Of a stretch of DNA of 64,000 nt, positions 25,508-34,126 are shown in pieces. The translations under genes were made by a program, and so were the position numbers. Source of the stretch: Paracoccus lutimaris. GTDB lineage: Bacteria > Pseudomonadota > Alphaproteobacteria > Rhodobacterales > Rhodobacteraceae. Numbering within the stretch: position 1 is the stretch's first letter; every line of letters starts with the position of its first letter. The DNA is taken from NCBI RefSeq assembly GCF_003337565.1, contig NZ_QPJL01000003.1:1-64000 (forward strand). Direction: 5' to 3'. The notes beneath the pieces were generated by a model, which ran no database searches, was not told where the DNA came from, and saw only the letters and a program-made list of their open reading frames with translations.

Positions 25508-26695
25508 TCACGCCGGCAGACAGGCCGGGCCGATCGGCTCGAAGCTTTTGTAGGTCAGGATGAATTCCTGATGCCCGAGATCCTCGGAGCGGCTTTTCTC
25601 GCCCGAGGCCAGCGCCAGAACCTTGCGGTAGATTTCCTCGCCCACCTCGGCCAGCGTCGCGCCGCCGTCCAGAATCCGGCCGGCATTGATGTCCATGTCA
25701 TCGGCAAGGCGGCGATACATATGCGGGTTCGCGGCGATCTTGATGACCGGCGAGATGGCCGAGCCAACGACCGAGCCGCGCCCGGTCACGAACAGTGTCA
25801 CATGCGCCCCCGAGGCCATCATCTCGACAATCTCGGCATTGTCCGAGATGTTCGGAAAGCCGAAGCGCACCTCGCCATCGGGGACGACATCCATCAGGTA
25901 AAGCCCACCATGGGGCGGAATGTCACCGGGCTTGATCAGCCCCGAAATCTGCGACTGGCCGGATTTCATATAGGCGCCCAGCGACTTTTCCTCGATGGTG
26001 GACAGCCCGCCATCGGCATTCCCCGGCGCAAAGGAGCCATATCCCAGCGTCGCGTAATAGCGCGCGGCCTTTTCGACGCTGGCGCGCAGCTCGGCGGCCA
26101 GTTCGGGCGTGGCGGCGCGCGCCTCCATGATCGACTCGCAGCCGATCAACTCGCCGGTTTCCTCGAAGATGCAGGTGGCGCCGTCGGCCACCAGCCGGTC
26201 AAAGGCCAGCCCTGTCGCCGGGTTTCCGGTGATGCCGCTGGTCCCGTCCGAGCCGCCGCAGACCGTGCCCACCACCAGCTCATTCACGGCCATGGGCACG
26301 GTCGGCTGGGTGGCCAGTTCGCTGGCCTGTGCCGCGACCCATTCGCGGCCCGCGGCGATGGTGGCGCGGGTGCCGCCGTCATTCTGGATCGTCAGCACCT
26401 TGACCGGCCGGCCCGAATCCCGCACCACCTGTTCCAGCCGGTAGCGGTTGAAGCTTTCGCAGCCTAGGCTGACCAGCAGTACCGCGCCGACATTCGGATG
26501 GGTGCAAAGCCGCTCCATCATGCGCTGCGCGTAATCGTTGGGATAGCAGCCGGGGAAGCCGATCACATGCGCGGCCTCGGGGTCGGTGCCGGCGATCTGG
26601 CGCGCGACGTGATGGGCGCATTCGACCAGATAGGCCACGGCCACGACATTGCGGATGCCCTTGCGCCCGTCATTCCTTTGCCAACCGCGCATCAT
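25508..26695 (-). CDS. UxaA-family dehydratase, large subunit
   Basis: A 395-residue protein matching the large C-terminal part of altronate/galactarate dehydratases (UxaA/GarD family), which are iron-dependent hydro-lyases acting on sugar acids. Several conserved cysteines lie in family-like contexts (GFPGCYPN, SLGCESF, VCGGSDG). The small SAF-domain part is encoded separately just upstream, overlapping by four bases. Split pairs act as sugar-acid dehydratases or, in some bacteria, as sulfolactate sulfo-lyase (SuyAB). The SDR, FAH and enolase neighbours favour a sugar acid. Confidence 0.85.
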   Translation of the reverse strand: MMRGWQRNDGRKGIRNVVAVAYLVECAHHVARQIAGTDPEAAHVIGFPGCYPNDYAQRMMERLCTHPNVGAVLLVSLGCESFNRYRLEQVVRDSGRPVKVLTIQNDGGTRATIAAGREWVAAQASELATQPTVPMAVNELVVGTVCGGSDGTSGITGNPATGLAFDRLVADGATCIFEETGELIGCESIMEARAATPELAAELRASVEKAARYYATLGYGSFAPGNADGGLSTIEEKSLGAYMKSGQSQISGLIKPGDIPPHGGLYLMDVVPDGEVRFGFPNISDNAEIVEMMASGAHVTLFVTGRGSVVGSAISPVIKIAANPHMYRRLADDMDINAGRILDGGATLAEVGEEIYRKVLALASGEKSRSEDLGHQEFILTYKSFEPIGPACLPA

Positions 26696-27030
26696 GACTG
26701 GATCTCCTGATCGGTTTCCGCCTGACTGCGCGCCGCTTCCAGCGTATGCGTCGCGGTGTAGTCGCTTTTCAGGTTATGGGTGTGGACATGCTCGCCCGGC
26801 GCGATATCCGTGCTGGCCGAGCCGATGGGTGCGCCGTATTTCACCACCTTGTCGCCGGGGCGATGCGCCCGGCGGGCGATCTTGTGGCCCAGCCCCAGCG
26901 CTTGGGGGATCGCCACCATACGGCCCTGAACCGTGATGGATTCCCCTTGGGCGATCTGGTCGCGCAGCACATAGACGCTGTCGTCCGCAGCCAGCAGCAT
27001 CAGCCGCGGATCGGTGTCAGAGCGTTGCAA
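26692..27030 (-). CDS. UxaA-family dehydratase, small (SAF-domain) subunit
   Basis: A protein of about 112 residues with a SAF domain, corresponding to the N-terminal part of altronate dehydratases. Visible segments are VPQ-like VAIPQALGLGHKIARR and HVHTHNLKSDY near the end. I place the start at TTG 27030 because GAGGAGA lies six bases upstream; an ATG at 27045 has no such site and would overlap the preceding gene more. It partners the large subunit, whose gene overlaps by four bases. Confidence 0.8.
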   Translation of the reverse strand: MQRSDTDPRLMLLAADDSVYVLRDQIAQGESITVQGRMVAIPQALGLGHKIARRAHRPGDKVVKYGAPIGSASTDIAPGEHVHTHNLKSDYTATHTLEAARSQAETDQEIQS

Positions 27031-28117
27031 TGGTCGTCTCCTCAATCAGGTTCCAGTCCAGTTCCATGCCAAGGCCGGGCGCCTCGGGCAGGCTGGCGAT
27101 GCCGCCGGTGACCGGCAGCGCGCCGGCAAGACCGAAGGCAAAGCGGTCCATCGGCCAAAGCACCTCGAACATGCCGCTGTTCGAGACCGCCGCCGCGCAA
27201 TGCAGGTTCATCAGCTCCAGCGGGTGAAAGATGGTCGAATGCAGCTCGCAATTCATGTGGAAGGCATCGGCCAGCGCTGCGGTGCGCAGAACGCCGGTGA
27301 CGCCGCCCGACCAGCTGACATCGGCACGCACCGCATCGACCACCCGCGTCGCCACGCATTCGGCCACCGACCAGGGATGCTTGGCCAGCACCTCGCAGCC
27401 GACGACCGCGATATCCAGCTGCCGCGTCAGCTCGCGCAGCGCGCCAAGATTTTCATCCGGCAGCGGCTCCTCCAGCCAGGCATAGTTCAGCCGTTCCAGC
27501 ACGCGGCCCAGTCGCAGCGCCTGATCGAAGTCATAGGGCTGCACCGGGTCCGACATCAGCGTGAAATCCGGCCCGGCGGCGGCGCGCACCGCCTCGTGGA
27601 TGGCGATGTCCTGATCCGGATCGCGGCCCGGAGGATGGATCTTGTAGCCGTGCATCCCCGCCGCCTGCACGGCGCGCACCTCCTCGGCATAGGCGTCGGG
27701 TCCTTCCAGCACCAGCGACGAGGCATAGGTCTTGATCCGGTTGCGATGGCCGCCCAGATAGCGCCAGAGCGGCTGTTCCGCTGCCTGCGCCGCCAGAAGC
27801 CACAGGCAGCAATCGATGGGCCCGTAGCTGTAGATCGGCAGGTGGTGCCACCAGCGGTCGGTGCGCCGCCAGTCCTGCCAGATCCCTTCGCGTTCGCGGG
27901 CATCGCGCCCGACGACGAAGGGCCGCAGCGAGGCCGCCGCCAGATGCCCCGATCCCAGCGCCGAGCGTCCGGCGAAACCGAACATCGAGGCAGACTGCCC
28001 GCATTCGGTACGCAGGGTATGGACCAGAAATTCCAGCCCCTCGGCGGGGCCGTCCACAAGGCCAAGCGCCTCGGCCTTGACCCGGCAGGCCCGGATATCC
28101 AGCGCCGCGATCCGCAT
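27017..28117 (-). CDS. Mandelate racemase/muconate lactonizing-type enolase superfamily enzyme
   Basis: A 366-residue enolase-superfamily protein with an N-terminal capping domain and a C-terminal barrel. Expected metal ligands are the aspartate in SDPVQPYD, the glutamate in WLEEPLPDE and the glutamate in VVGCEV; the first catalytic position lies in GYKIHPP (KxH). A likely C-terminal base lies in the ELHST segment. Members dehydrate, racemise or cycloisomerise carboxylates, often sugar acids. It is three bases downstream of an RraA-like gene. Substrate not determinable. Confidence 0.85.
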   Translation of the reverse strand: MRIAALDIRACRVKAEALGLVDGPAEGLEFLVHTLRTECGQSASMFGFAGRSALGSGHLAAASLRPFVVGRDAREREGIWQDWRRTDRWWHHLPIYSYGPIDCCLWLLAAQAAEQPLWRYLGGHRNRIKTYASSLVLEGPDAYAEEVRAVQAAGMHGYKIHPPGRDPDQDIAIHEAVRAAAGPDFTLMSDPVQPYDFDQALRLGRVLERLNYAWLEEPLPDENLGALRELTRQLDIAVVGCEVLAKHPWSVAECVATRVVDAVRADVSWSGGVTGVLRTAALADAFHMNCELHSTIFHPLELMNLHCAAAVSNSGMFEVLWPMDRFAFGLAGALPVTGGIASLPEAPGLGMELDWNLIEETTIATL

Positions 28118-28119
28118 GG

Positions 28120-28770
28120 CTAGAACTTTCCGAAGCGCAGATAGGCTTCCTGCGGGTCGGTGCCGTCAAGGATGGCGGTGCGGACGCGGTTTTCGGCCTG
28201 CATCGCCTCGACCGAGGCTGCGATGACCTCGTCGAGAATATCGGCCGGGATCACCACCATGCCGTCGCGGTCGCCATGCAGCCAGTCGCCGGGACGGACC
28301 TGGCATTCGCCGATCATGATCGGCTGGTTCACCGCCGTGGGGCGCCAAAGCCCGACCACATCGCGCGGCGTGTGAAACGTCCGCCAGCTGCGAAACCCCA
28401 GTTTCAGGATGAAATTCGCGTCCCTCAGGCCACCGTCCAGAACGCAGCCCAGAACGCCCTTGCGATGCAGCGTCTCGGCCGACAGCTCGCCCATCTGGGC
28501 GACAAGCTGGTTATGCGGCTGGCTGACCCAGATATGGCCGGCGGGAGCCTGCGACAGCAGGCCGGTCCAGTCCAGCAGGGTCTGGTGCGGATCCGCGGTC
28601 TCGTCGATGCGGCCCTCGATGGTCAAGGCCGGGCCGGCCAGCACCGTGTCGGGCTGCAAGGGCGTGATGCGCGAGGGCAGGGTGAAGTTGCGCCGCCCCA
28701 TGGCCCGCAGCACGTCGTGAATGACGCTGGTATAGACGCCCTCAAGCGTGGCGATGCGCGGATCCGTCAT
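28120..28770 (-). CDS. RraA-like/4-hydroxy-4-methyl-2-oxoglutarate aldolase-family protein
   Basis: A 216-residue RraA-fold protein. The segment LGCVLDGGLRDANFI and the following GDWLHGDRDGMVVIP are the pyruvate/metal-binding signature of the class II HMG/CHA-type aldolases, so an aldolase or decarboxylase reaction is more likely than RNase E regulation. ATG 28770 is chosen because AGGAG lies eight bases upstream; an earlier start at 28800 has none. It sits between two enolase-superfamily genes in the same operon. Confidence 0.8.
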   Translation of the reverse strand: MTDPRIATLEGVYTSVIHDVLRAMGRRNFTLPSRITPLQPDTVLAGPALTIEGRIDETADPHQTLLDWTGLLSQAPAGHIWVSQPHNQLVAQMGELSAETLHRKGVLGCVLDGGLRDANFILKLGFRSWRTFHTPRDVVGLWRPTAVNQPIMIGECQVRPGDWLHGDRDGMVVIPADILDEVIAASVEAMQAENRVRTAILDGTDPQEAYLRFGKF

Positions 28771-28796
28771 GGCGAAATCTCCTGAGTTCTTTCGGG

Positions 28797-29915
28797 TCAA
28801 GTGCTGTGATCGATGGTGACGTGGCTGCCCTCGACCCGGCGGGCGGTGATGGCGTCCCAGTCCCAGTCGATGCCCAGACCGGGGGTCATCGGCGCATGGG
28901 CGCGGCCCTCACGCAGGTCCAGACGCGAGCCGGTGATCGCGTCGAGCTGCGGGATATATTCCAGCATCCAGCCATTCGGCACCGCCGTGACCAGACTGAC
29001 ATGCAGCTCCATCAGGAAATGCGGACAGACAGAGACGTTATGAGCCTCGGCCAGATGCGCCACCTTGAGCCAGGGGGTGATACCGCCGATGCGGGCCACG
29101 TCCACCTGAATGATGCTGGCCGCGTCGCGGGTCAGGTAATCCTTGAACTGGCTGACGGAATACAGGCTTTCGCCCACCGCGATCGGCACGCGCGAGCGGC
29201 TGGCCAGCTGCGCATGCGCGCCGATATCATCGGCGGGCAGGGGTTCCTCGAACCAGCCGATGCCGTGATCGGCCAGCATGTCGGCGCGCATCAATGCCTG
29301 ATGCAGCGAAAAGCCCTGATTGGCGTCGGTAAAGATGTGAAAGGCATCGCCCACCGCCGCGCGCACCGCACCCAGCCGGGCGCCGTCTTCGGACAGATGC
29401 GGACGGCCGATCTTGATCTTCGAGCCGGCAAACCCGGCCTCTTTCATCCGCAGCGCGTCCTCGACCAAAGCTTCGGTGTCGATATGCAGCCAGCCGCCCT
29501 CGGTCGAATAGACCGCGACGCTGTCCTTGGCGCCACCGGCCATGCGCCATAGCGGCAGGTTCGCCCGCCGGCAGCGCAGATCCCACAGCGCGGTATCGAC
29601 AGTCGCCAGCGCCAGCGAGGTGATCGCCCCCACCGCCGTCGCATGGGTGGCGAACAGCAGGTCGCGCCAGATGGCTTCGATTTCCTCGGCCTCGCGCCCG
29701 ATCAGGCGCGGCAGCAGCGTGTCGCGCAGCAGTGCGATCACCGCCGGGCCGCCGGTGCCGATGGTATAGGAATAGCCGGTGCCCACCGCGCCATCGGCAT
29801 CGGTCAGCCGCAGGATCGGGGTTTCCTGACTGACAAAGGACTGGATCGCATCCGTGCGCCGCACCTTGGGCGCCAGATCCACCATCGAAAGCTCTGCCCG
29901 AATAATTTTCGCCAT
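28797..29915 (-). CDS. Mandelate racemase/MLE-type enolase superfamily enzyme (KxK subgroup)
   Basis: A 372-residue enolase-superfamily enzyme distinct from the one two genes downstream. It shows a catalytic pair in GSKIKIGRP (KxK), metal ligands in FTDANQG, WFEEPLP and AVGES, and a distal HFLMELHVSL segment. The sequence looks like the subgroup holding sugar-acid dehydratases and the 3,6-anhydrogalactonate cycloisomerase; I cannot choose between these. The frame is open upstream to 30275, but ATG 29915 starts the family-like sequence MAKIIRAELS and follows an AGGAGGAG-rich leader. Confidence 0.82.
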   Translation of the reverse strand: MAKIIRAELSMVDLAPKVRRTDAIQSFVSQETPILRLTDADGAVGTGYSYTIGTGGPAVIALLRDTLLPRLIGREAEEIEAIWRDLLFATHATAVGAITSLALATVDTALWDLRCRRANLPLWRMAGGAKDSVAVYSTEGGWLHIDTEALVEDALRMKEAGFAGSKIKIGRPHLSEDGARLGAVRAAVGDAFHIFTDANQGFSLHQALMRADMLADHGIGWFEEPLPADDIGAHAQLASRSRVPIAVGESLYSVSQFKDYLTRDAASIIQVDVARIGGITPWLKVAHLAEAHNVSVCPHFLMELHVSLVTAVPNGWMLEYIPQLDAITGSRLDLREGRAHAPMTPGLGIDWDWDAITARRVEGSHVTIDHST

Positions 29916-29953
29916 CTTCCTGCTGTCTCCTCCTGCTGTTGGGGCGCCCGCGC

Positions 29954-31084
29954 CTAGTGGCGGGCGAATTCCTTGACGATGCGCGCGCGGTCGGCCCCCA
30001 GACCGGGGGCGGCGCCGCCAACGGCCAGTGCCGCGCCACCAATCCGAAGCGGACCGCGCACGGTCCGAAGATTGCCGATGTCCTGCACCATATCCAGTTG
30101 CCGGAACGCGGCGCTGTCGATCAGGCCGGGCCAGTCCAGCACCTCGGCGCACCAGATGTCGGCAGGTTGCAGGATCGCCAGCCATTCGGCGGTGCTGCGC
30201 AGGGGTGTTGCCTCGGCGATCAGCGCCTTGATGGCGTCGCGGTCGCGGATGGCGCTGGCCGGATCGTCGCCGCATTCGGTCAGTGCCGGAATGCCCATCA
30301 GCCCGGCCAGCCCGGAAAGCGAGGGCACCATCGCCAGCGCAAGCCAGCCGTCCCGGGTCGGATAGACGCCATAGGGCGCGCCGATATAGGCATGGGCCCC
30401 GTTCACCCCGGCGCGGTCGGGCAGCTTGCCGCCATCATTCAGATAGGTGGTCAGCACCTCGAACTGGAACGAGACCAGCGCCTCGATCAGCGAGGTCTCG
30501 ACATGGGTGCCGGTCCCGCCGCGCAGGGCGCCGACCAGCCCGGCCAGGATGCCCTGCACCAGCGCCTCGCCGGCCAGCATGTCGGCCGCCGCCAGCCCCA
30601 TCGGCATTGGCGGATCGTCGCGGCTGCCGGTCAGCCACATCAGCCCCGAGCGCGCCTGCGCCAGCAGATCCTGCCCCGGCAGCGCTGCCCAGTCGGTCGG
30701 CCCAAAGCCGGAAATCGAGCCATAGACCAGTTTCGGATTGATCTGGCGGACGTCCTGATAGCCCAGGCCCTGCCGCTCGATCACGCCGGGGCGAAAGTTC
30801 TGGATCATCACATCCGCGCCTTGAATGATCTCTCTCAGCAGCGCGCGGTCATCGGGGTCGCGCAGATCGGCGGTCAGGCTTTCCTTGCCCCGGTTGATGG
30901 CGTGAAACAGCGTATTCTCGCCCCCGACCGGGTCCGAGATGTAGAGGTTGCGGCAGGGATCGCCCGCGCCCGGACGTTCGACCTTGATGACGCGCGCGCC
31001 CAGATCGGCCAGTTTCAGCCCGGCGAAGGGCGCGGAAAGATACTGCCCGACCTCAAGGACGGTGATGCCCTCCAGCGGTCTCAT
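29954..31084 (-). CDS. CaiB/BaiF-type CoA-transferase
   Basis: A 376-residue family III CoA-transferase. Typical sequences are the N-terminal GITVLEVGQYLSAPFAG, GARVIKVERPGAGD, the FRPGVIER segment and GSISGFG. The enzyme would move CoA from a donor such as succinyl-CoA to a carboxylic acid. The nearby MaoC-type hydratases make CoA-ester hydration the likely next step. It overlaps the solute-binding-like gene by four bases. A paralogue with many identical stretches lies at 37092-38249. Confidence 0.88.
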   Translation of the reverse strand: MRPLEGITVLEVGQYLSAPFAGLKLADLGARVIKVERPGAGDPCRNLYISDPVGGENTLFHAINRGKESLTADLRDPDDRALLREIIQGADVMIQNFRPGVIERQGLGYQDVRQINPKLVYGSISGFGPTDWAALPGQDLLAQARSGLMWLTGSRDDPPMPMGLAAADMLAGEALVQGILAGLVGALRGGTGTHVETSLIEALVSFQFEVLTTYLNDGGKLPDRAGVNGAHAYIGAPYGVYPTRDGWLALAMVPSLSGLAGLMGIPALTECGDDPASAIRDRDAIKALIAEATPLRSTAEWLAILQPADIWCAEVLDWPGLIDSAAFRQLDMVQDIGNLRTVRGPLRIGGAALAVGGAAPGLGADRARIVKEFARH

Positions 31085-32217
31085 GCGCAGCTGTCCCGAT
31101 AGGCGGCGTCCAGCGCATCCAGCGTCGCGGGGATGGTCGCCTCGCCGCGCAGGCAGGCATGGACGATGTCGCCGGCGCGGTCCTGCAGGCCCATATAGCC
31201 GTCATAGCGCGGCCGGACCCATGAGGTTTCCAGCGTCTCGCGGGTATTGGTCAGGAAATTGCGGCAGGCGGCGTTGCAGGCCGGGTCCTGCCATGCGGCG
31301 GCATGGCCGGGCTGGCCGCCGCTTTCAAAGAACAGCCCCTTTTGGCAATCCGCCCCGGCGATCCAGAAGGCATAGTCCACCGCCACGTCGCGCGCATTGC
31401 AGGCGGCCGATACCGCGATGCCGGTGCCGCCCAGCACGGTGCCGCGCGGACCATTGTCGCCAAGGCCGGGCGCGTCGGCAAAGACCAGCGGAAAGCGGCA
31501 ATAGCCGTCGCGGGAATAGTTCGTATAGCCATAGCCAAAGGGCGAATAGGCGGGCGCGTCTGCCGTCCGGCCCATCCATTCATAGATGCCGATCGGGTCC
31601 AGCACCAGGCAGCGCGGGTCCATCAGCGCCACGATTTCGCGCATGTGTTCCAGCACCTTGGTGCCGGCGTCGCGGGCCAGCAGCTGCTCGGGGTTCTCGG
31701 CGATGGCGGCCAGATCGTTGCGCGCAAGCCCGAAGAAGGTCATCAGCGCATTGATCGGGATCAGCGCGAAACCGACGCGGCCCTGACGGGCCAGATCCAG
31801 CACCTGATCCCAGCGGGTGGGCGCGGCCTCCAGCAGATCGGGGCGGTAGCAGGCGACCGGGGTCGCCGCGTCGATGGCCAGCCCCCATTGCCCGCCGTCA
31901 ATGGCATAGGACGGGTGCGAGGCCCCGACCGATCCGGCCGCCAGCGCCGCCAGTTCCGCGTCGCGGCCCTGGGCGGCGAAATCGACCAGATGCCCGGCGC
32001 GGGCCACCTCGCCGACATGGGGATGGTCGATCACCATCAGGTCGTATTCGCCCGCCATGTCGCCGATGGGCCGGTCGGCAAAGGCCTGAAGCGAGCGCTT
32101 TTCCCAGGTGATCGTGACGCCGGGATGGGCGGCCATATAGGCAGCCGAGGTCGCGACCATCGGGTCATAGCCGCGGGCGTGATCCCAGGTCATGCCGCGC
32201 AAGGTGATGTCAGCCAT
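31081..32217 (-). CDS. Solute-binding-protein-like protein without a signal peptide
   Basis: A 378-residue protein with the fold features of family 1 extracellular solute-binding proteins (MTWDHARGYDPM..., DLMVIDHPHVGEVARAG, WGLAIDAATPVACYRPDLL). The N-terminus, MADITLRGMTWDH, has no hydrophobic signal segment or lipobox, and no in-frame upstream start supplies one. No ABC permease or ATPase is nearby. It overlaps the CaiB-type gene by four bases and the MaoC gene by eight, so it is made with cytoplasmic enzymes. It may act in the cytoplasm as a binding protein or an enzyme of unknown kind. Confidence 0.75.
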   Translation of the reverse strand: MADITLRGMTWDHARGYDPMVATSAAYMAAHPGVTITWEKRSLQAFADRPIGDMAGEYDLMVIDHPHVGEVARAGHLVDFAAQGRDAELAALAAGSVGASHPSYAIDGGQWGLAIDAATPVACYRPDLLEAAPTRWDQVLDLARQGRVGFALIPINALMTFFGLARNDLAAIAENPEQLLARDAGTKVLEHMREIVALMDPRCLVLDPIGIYEWMGRTADAPAYSPFGYGYTNYSRDGYCRFPLVFADAPGLGDNGPRGTVLGGTGIAVSAACNARDVAVDYAFWIAGADCQKGLFFESGGQPGHAAAWQDPACNAACRNFLTNTRETLETSWVRPRYDGYMGLQDRAGDIVHACLRGEATIPATLDALDAAYRDSCA

Positions 32218-32791
32218 GGGTCTTCTCCTTTTCAGCGGCTTTTCGGGCCAGCCGGGTTTCGGCCTCGGCGCGGAAAGGGGCGGGGTCGCGGTAAAGCGCG
32301 GTCATCAGGTGCTCGGCGTAAAGCACCAGCTCGCCCTCGCCCTTGTAGACCGAATAGCTGACCCGCACCTTGCCCTGCCTGGTGTCGTGGATTTCCTTCG
32401 AGAGGTTCTCGCGGATCGTGTAGATGGTGTCGCCGATGAAGACCGGCGCGATGAAGCGCAGCCGGTCATAGCCATAGGAAAACGAATTCAGGCAGTTTGT
32501 CGCCGCCAGCCCAAGCCCGTAGGAAAACACCATGGCCCCTGCCACCAGCCGCCGCCCGAAGGCGCCCTCATGCTCGGCAAAGGGCTGGTCGCTGACATAG
32601 GGGTGATGGTCCATCACCAGCGAGTTGAACAGCATCGACTCGCCCTCGGAGATGGTGCGCCGGATCGAGCGGATCCTGTCGCCCGGTGCGAAATCCTCGA
32701 AATACCAGTTCTCGGCATTCCAGACCGGGATTTCGGCATGGGCCTGCGGCAGCCCCGGCAGGCCACGGGCATGTGTTCCGATATCGGCCAT
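32210..32791 (-). CDS. MaoC-family hydratase (hot-dog fold)
   Basis: A 193-residue single hot-dog-domain protein of the MaoC dehydratase family, expected to hydrate or dehydrate a CoA thioester. The hydratase region includes DHHPYVSDQPFAE and the following GRRLVAGAMVFSYGLGL, and the later FSYGYDRLRFIAPVFIGDTI is closely matched in the second MaoC protein (35705-36163). It lies between the TRAP transporter and the CoA-transferase genes. Together these suggest uptake, CoA activation and hydration of a carboxylate. Confidence 0.85.
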   Translation of the reverse strand: MADIGTHARGLPGLPQAHAEIPVWNAENWYFEDFAPGDRIRSIRRTISEGESMLFNSLVMDHHPYVSDQPFAEHEGAFGRRLVAGAMVFSYGLGLAATNCLNSFSYGYDRLRFIAPVFIGDTIYTIRENLSKEIHDTRQGKVRVSYSVYKGEGELVLYAEHLMTALYRDPAPFRAEAETRLARKAAEKEKTHG

Positions 32792-32836
32792 GTGATGGCT
32801 CTCCTGTAGGTGTTCTTTGGGGGGGTGGCCGGGTCC

Positions 32837-34126
32837 TTAGGACCCGAACACCAGATCGGGCAGGAACAGGGTGATGAAGGGCACGAAGGTCACCAGAACC
32901 AGCGCGACCATCATCGCGGCGAACAAGGGCAGGCCCTTTTTGGTGAAGTCTCCGACGCTGACCCCGGTGATCGAGCAGGTCGTGTACATCAGCGTCCCGA
33001 CGGGCGGAGTCACCCCGGCAATGGTCAGGTTCAGCACCATGACGACCCCGAAATGCACCGGATCGATGCCAAGCTTGGTGATGACCGGAACGAAGAGCGG
33101 CGTCAGGATGATCAGCGCTGCCCCGCCCTCAAGGATCATGCCGACCACGACCAGCAGCAGGTTGATCAGCAACAGGATCATATAGGGGTTTTGCGACAGC
33201 ATCAGCATCGCATCCGCCAGCTTGCTGGGCAGGCGTTCCCATGACAGGAAAAAGCCGAAAGCCTGCGCCGCGCAGATGATCAGCATGATCACTGCCGTGG
33301 CAATCGCCGCCTCGGTGAACATCGCGGGGATGCGGCGGATCGGCAGGGCGCGATAGACGACCAGCCCGATGAACAGCGCATAGCAGACCGCGATGGCGCC
33401 TGCCTCGGTCGGCGTGTACCAGCCAAAGCGGATGCCGCCCAGGATGCCCACCGGGATCAGCAGACCCCAGCCCGCATCCAGCGTCGCGCGGCCGCGCTCG
33501 GCCCAGCTGGCGGGGACATCGCGGGACGGCGGATAGCCCTCGGCGCGGCTGATGCGGCCGACGGCGACCAGCAGCAACCCGCAGATCAGCGCCCCCGGCA
33601 CCAGCCCGGCGACGAACAGCCGCCCGATCGAGACATCGGCCAGAAAGCCGTAAAGGATCAGCCCGATCGAGGGCGGGATGATGGCGGTGATGATGGCCGA
33701 GAATGCGGTGACGGCGGCAGAGAACGCCTTGTCATAGCCGCGCGCGGTCATCTCGGGGACCAGCACCGTGCTTTGCATCGCGGCATCGGCATTGGCCGAT
33801 CCGGACATGCCGCCCATCAGCGTCGACAGCAGCACGTTGACCCGCGCCAGCCCGCCGATCATGTGGCCGACCATGGTATCGGCCAGCTTCATGATGCGCC
33901 CGGTGATGCCGGCCTCGTTCATGACGACGCCCGCAAGGATGAAGAAGGGGATGGCCAGCAGCGGAAAGCTTTCCGTGGCGCTGACCAGACGCTGCACATA
34001 GGTCTGGACCGGCACGCCGGCGCCCCCCATGAAAAAGACCAGCGCTCCGATGGCCAGGCAATAGGCGACCGGCGCATTCAGCACCATCAGGATCCCGAGG
34101 ACCAGGAAAGGCAGGATCTCGGTCAT
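32837..34126 (-). CDS. TRAP transporter large permease (DctM family)
   Basis: A 429-residue inner-membrane protein with about twelve hydrophobic segments, the ion-coupled translocation subunit of a tripartite carboxylate transporter. Family-like segments include PFFILAGVVMNEAGIT, LMGGMSGSANADAA and IPPSIGLILYG. Its start overlaps the stop of the small permease gene by four bases. A dicarboxylate or sugar-acid substrate is expected from the family and from the catabolic neighbours. Confidence 0.93.
   Translation of the reverse strand: MTEILPFLVLGILMVLNAPVAYCLAIGALVFFMGGAGVPVQTYVQRLVSATESFPLLAIPFFILAGVVMNEAGITGRIMKLADTMVGHMIGGLARVNVLLSTLMGGMSGSANADAAMQSTVLVPEMTARGYDKAFSAAVTAFSAIITAIIPPSIGLILYGFLADVSIGRLFVAGLVPGALICGLLLVAVGRISRAEGYPPSRDVPASWAERGRATLDAGWGLLIPVGILGGIRFGWYTPTEAGAIAVCYALFIGLVVYRALPIRRIPAMFTEAAIATAVIMLIICAAQAFGFFLSWERLPSKLADAMLMLSQNPYMILLLINLLLVVVGMILEGGAALIILTPLFVPVITKLGIDPVHFGVVMVLNLTIAGVTPPVGTLMYTTCSITGVSVGDFTKKGLPLFAAMMVALVLVTFVPFITLFLPDLVFGS

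Noticed and set aside
23977-25563. 528-codon open frame on the plus strand over the FAH and SDR genes
   Set aside because: Composition is Arg/His/Gly/Asp-rich as expected for an antisense shadow, and it covers two well-recognised minus-strand enzymes.
25508-27030. Sulfolactate sulfo-lyase (SuyAB) reading of the split UxaA pair
   Set aside because: Possible by architecture, but no sulfolactate dehydrogenase, sulfite exporter or phosphotransacetylase is nearby; sugar-acid enzymes surround it.
31081-32217. Ordinary ABC-transporter binding protein
   Set aside because: No signal peptide, no ABC permease or ATPase in the region, and overlapping enzyme genes on both sides.
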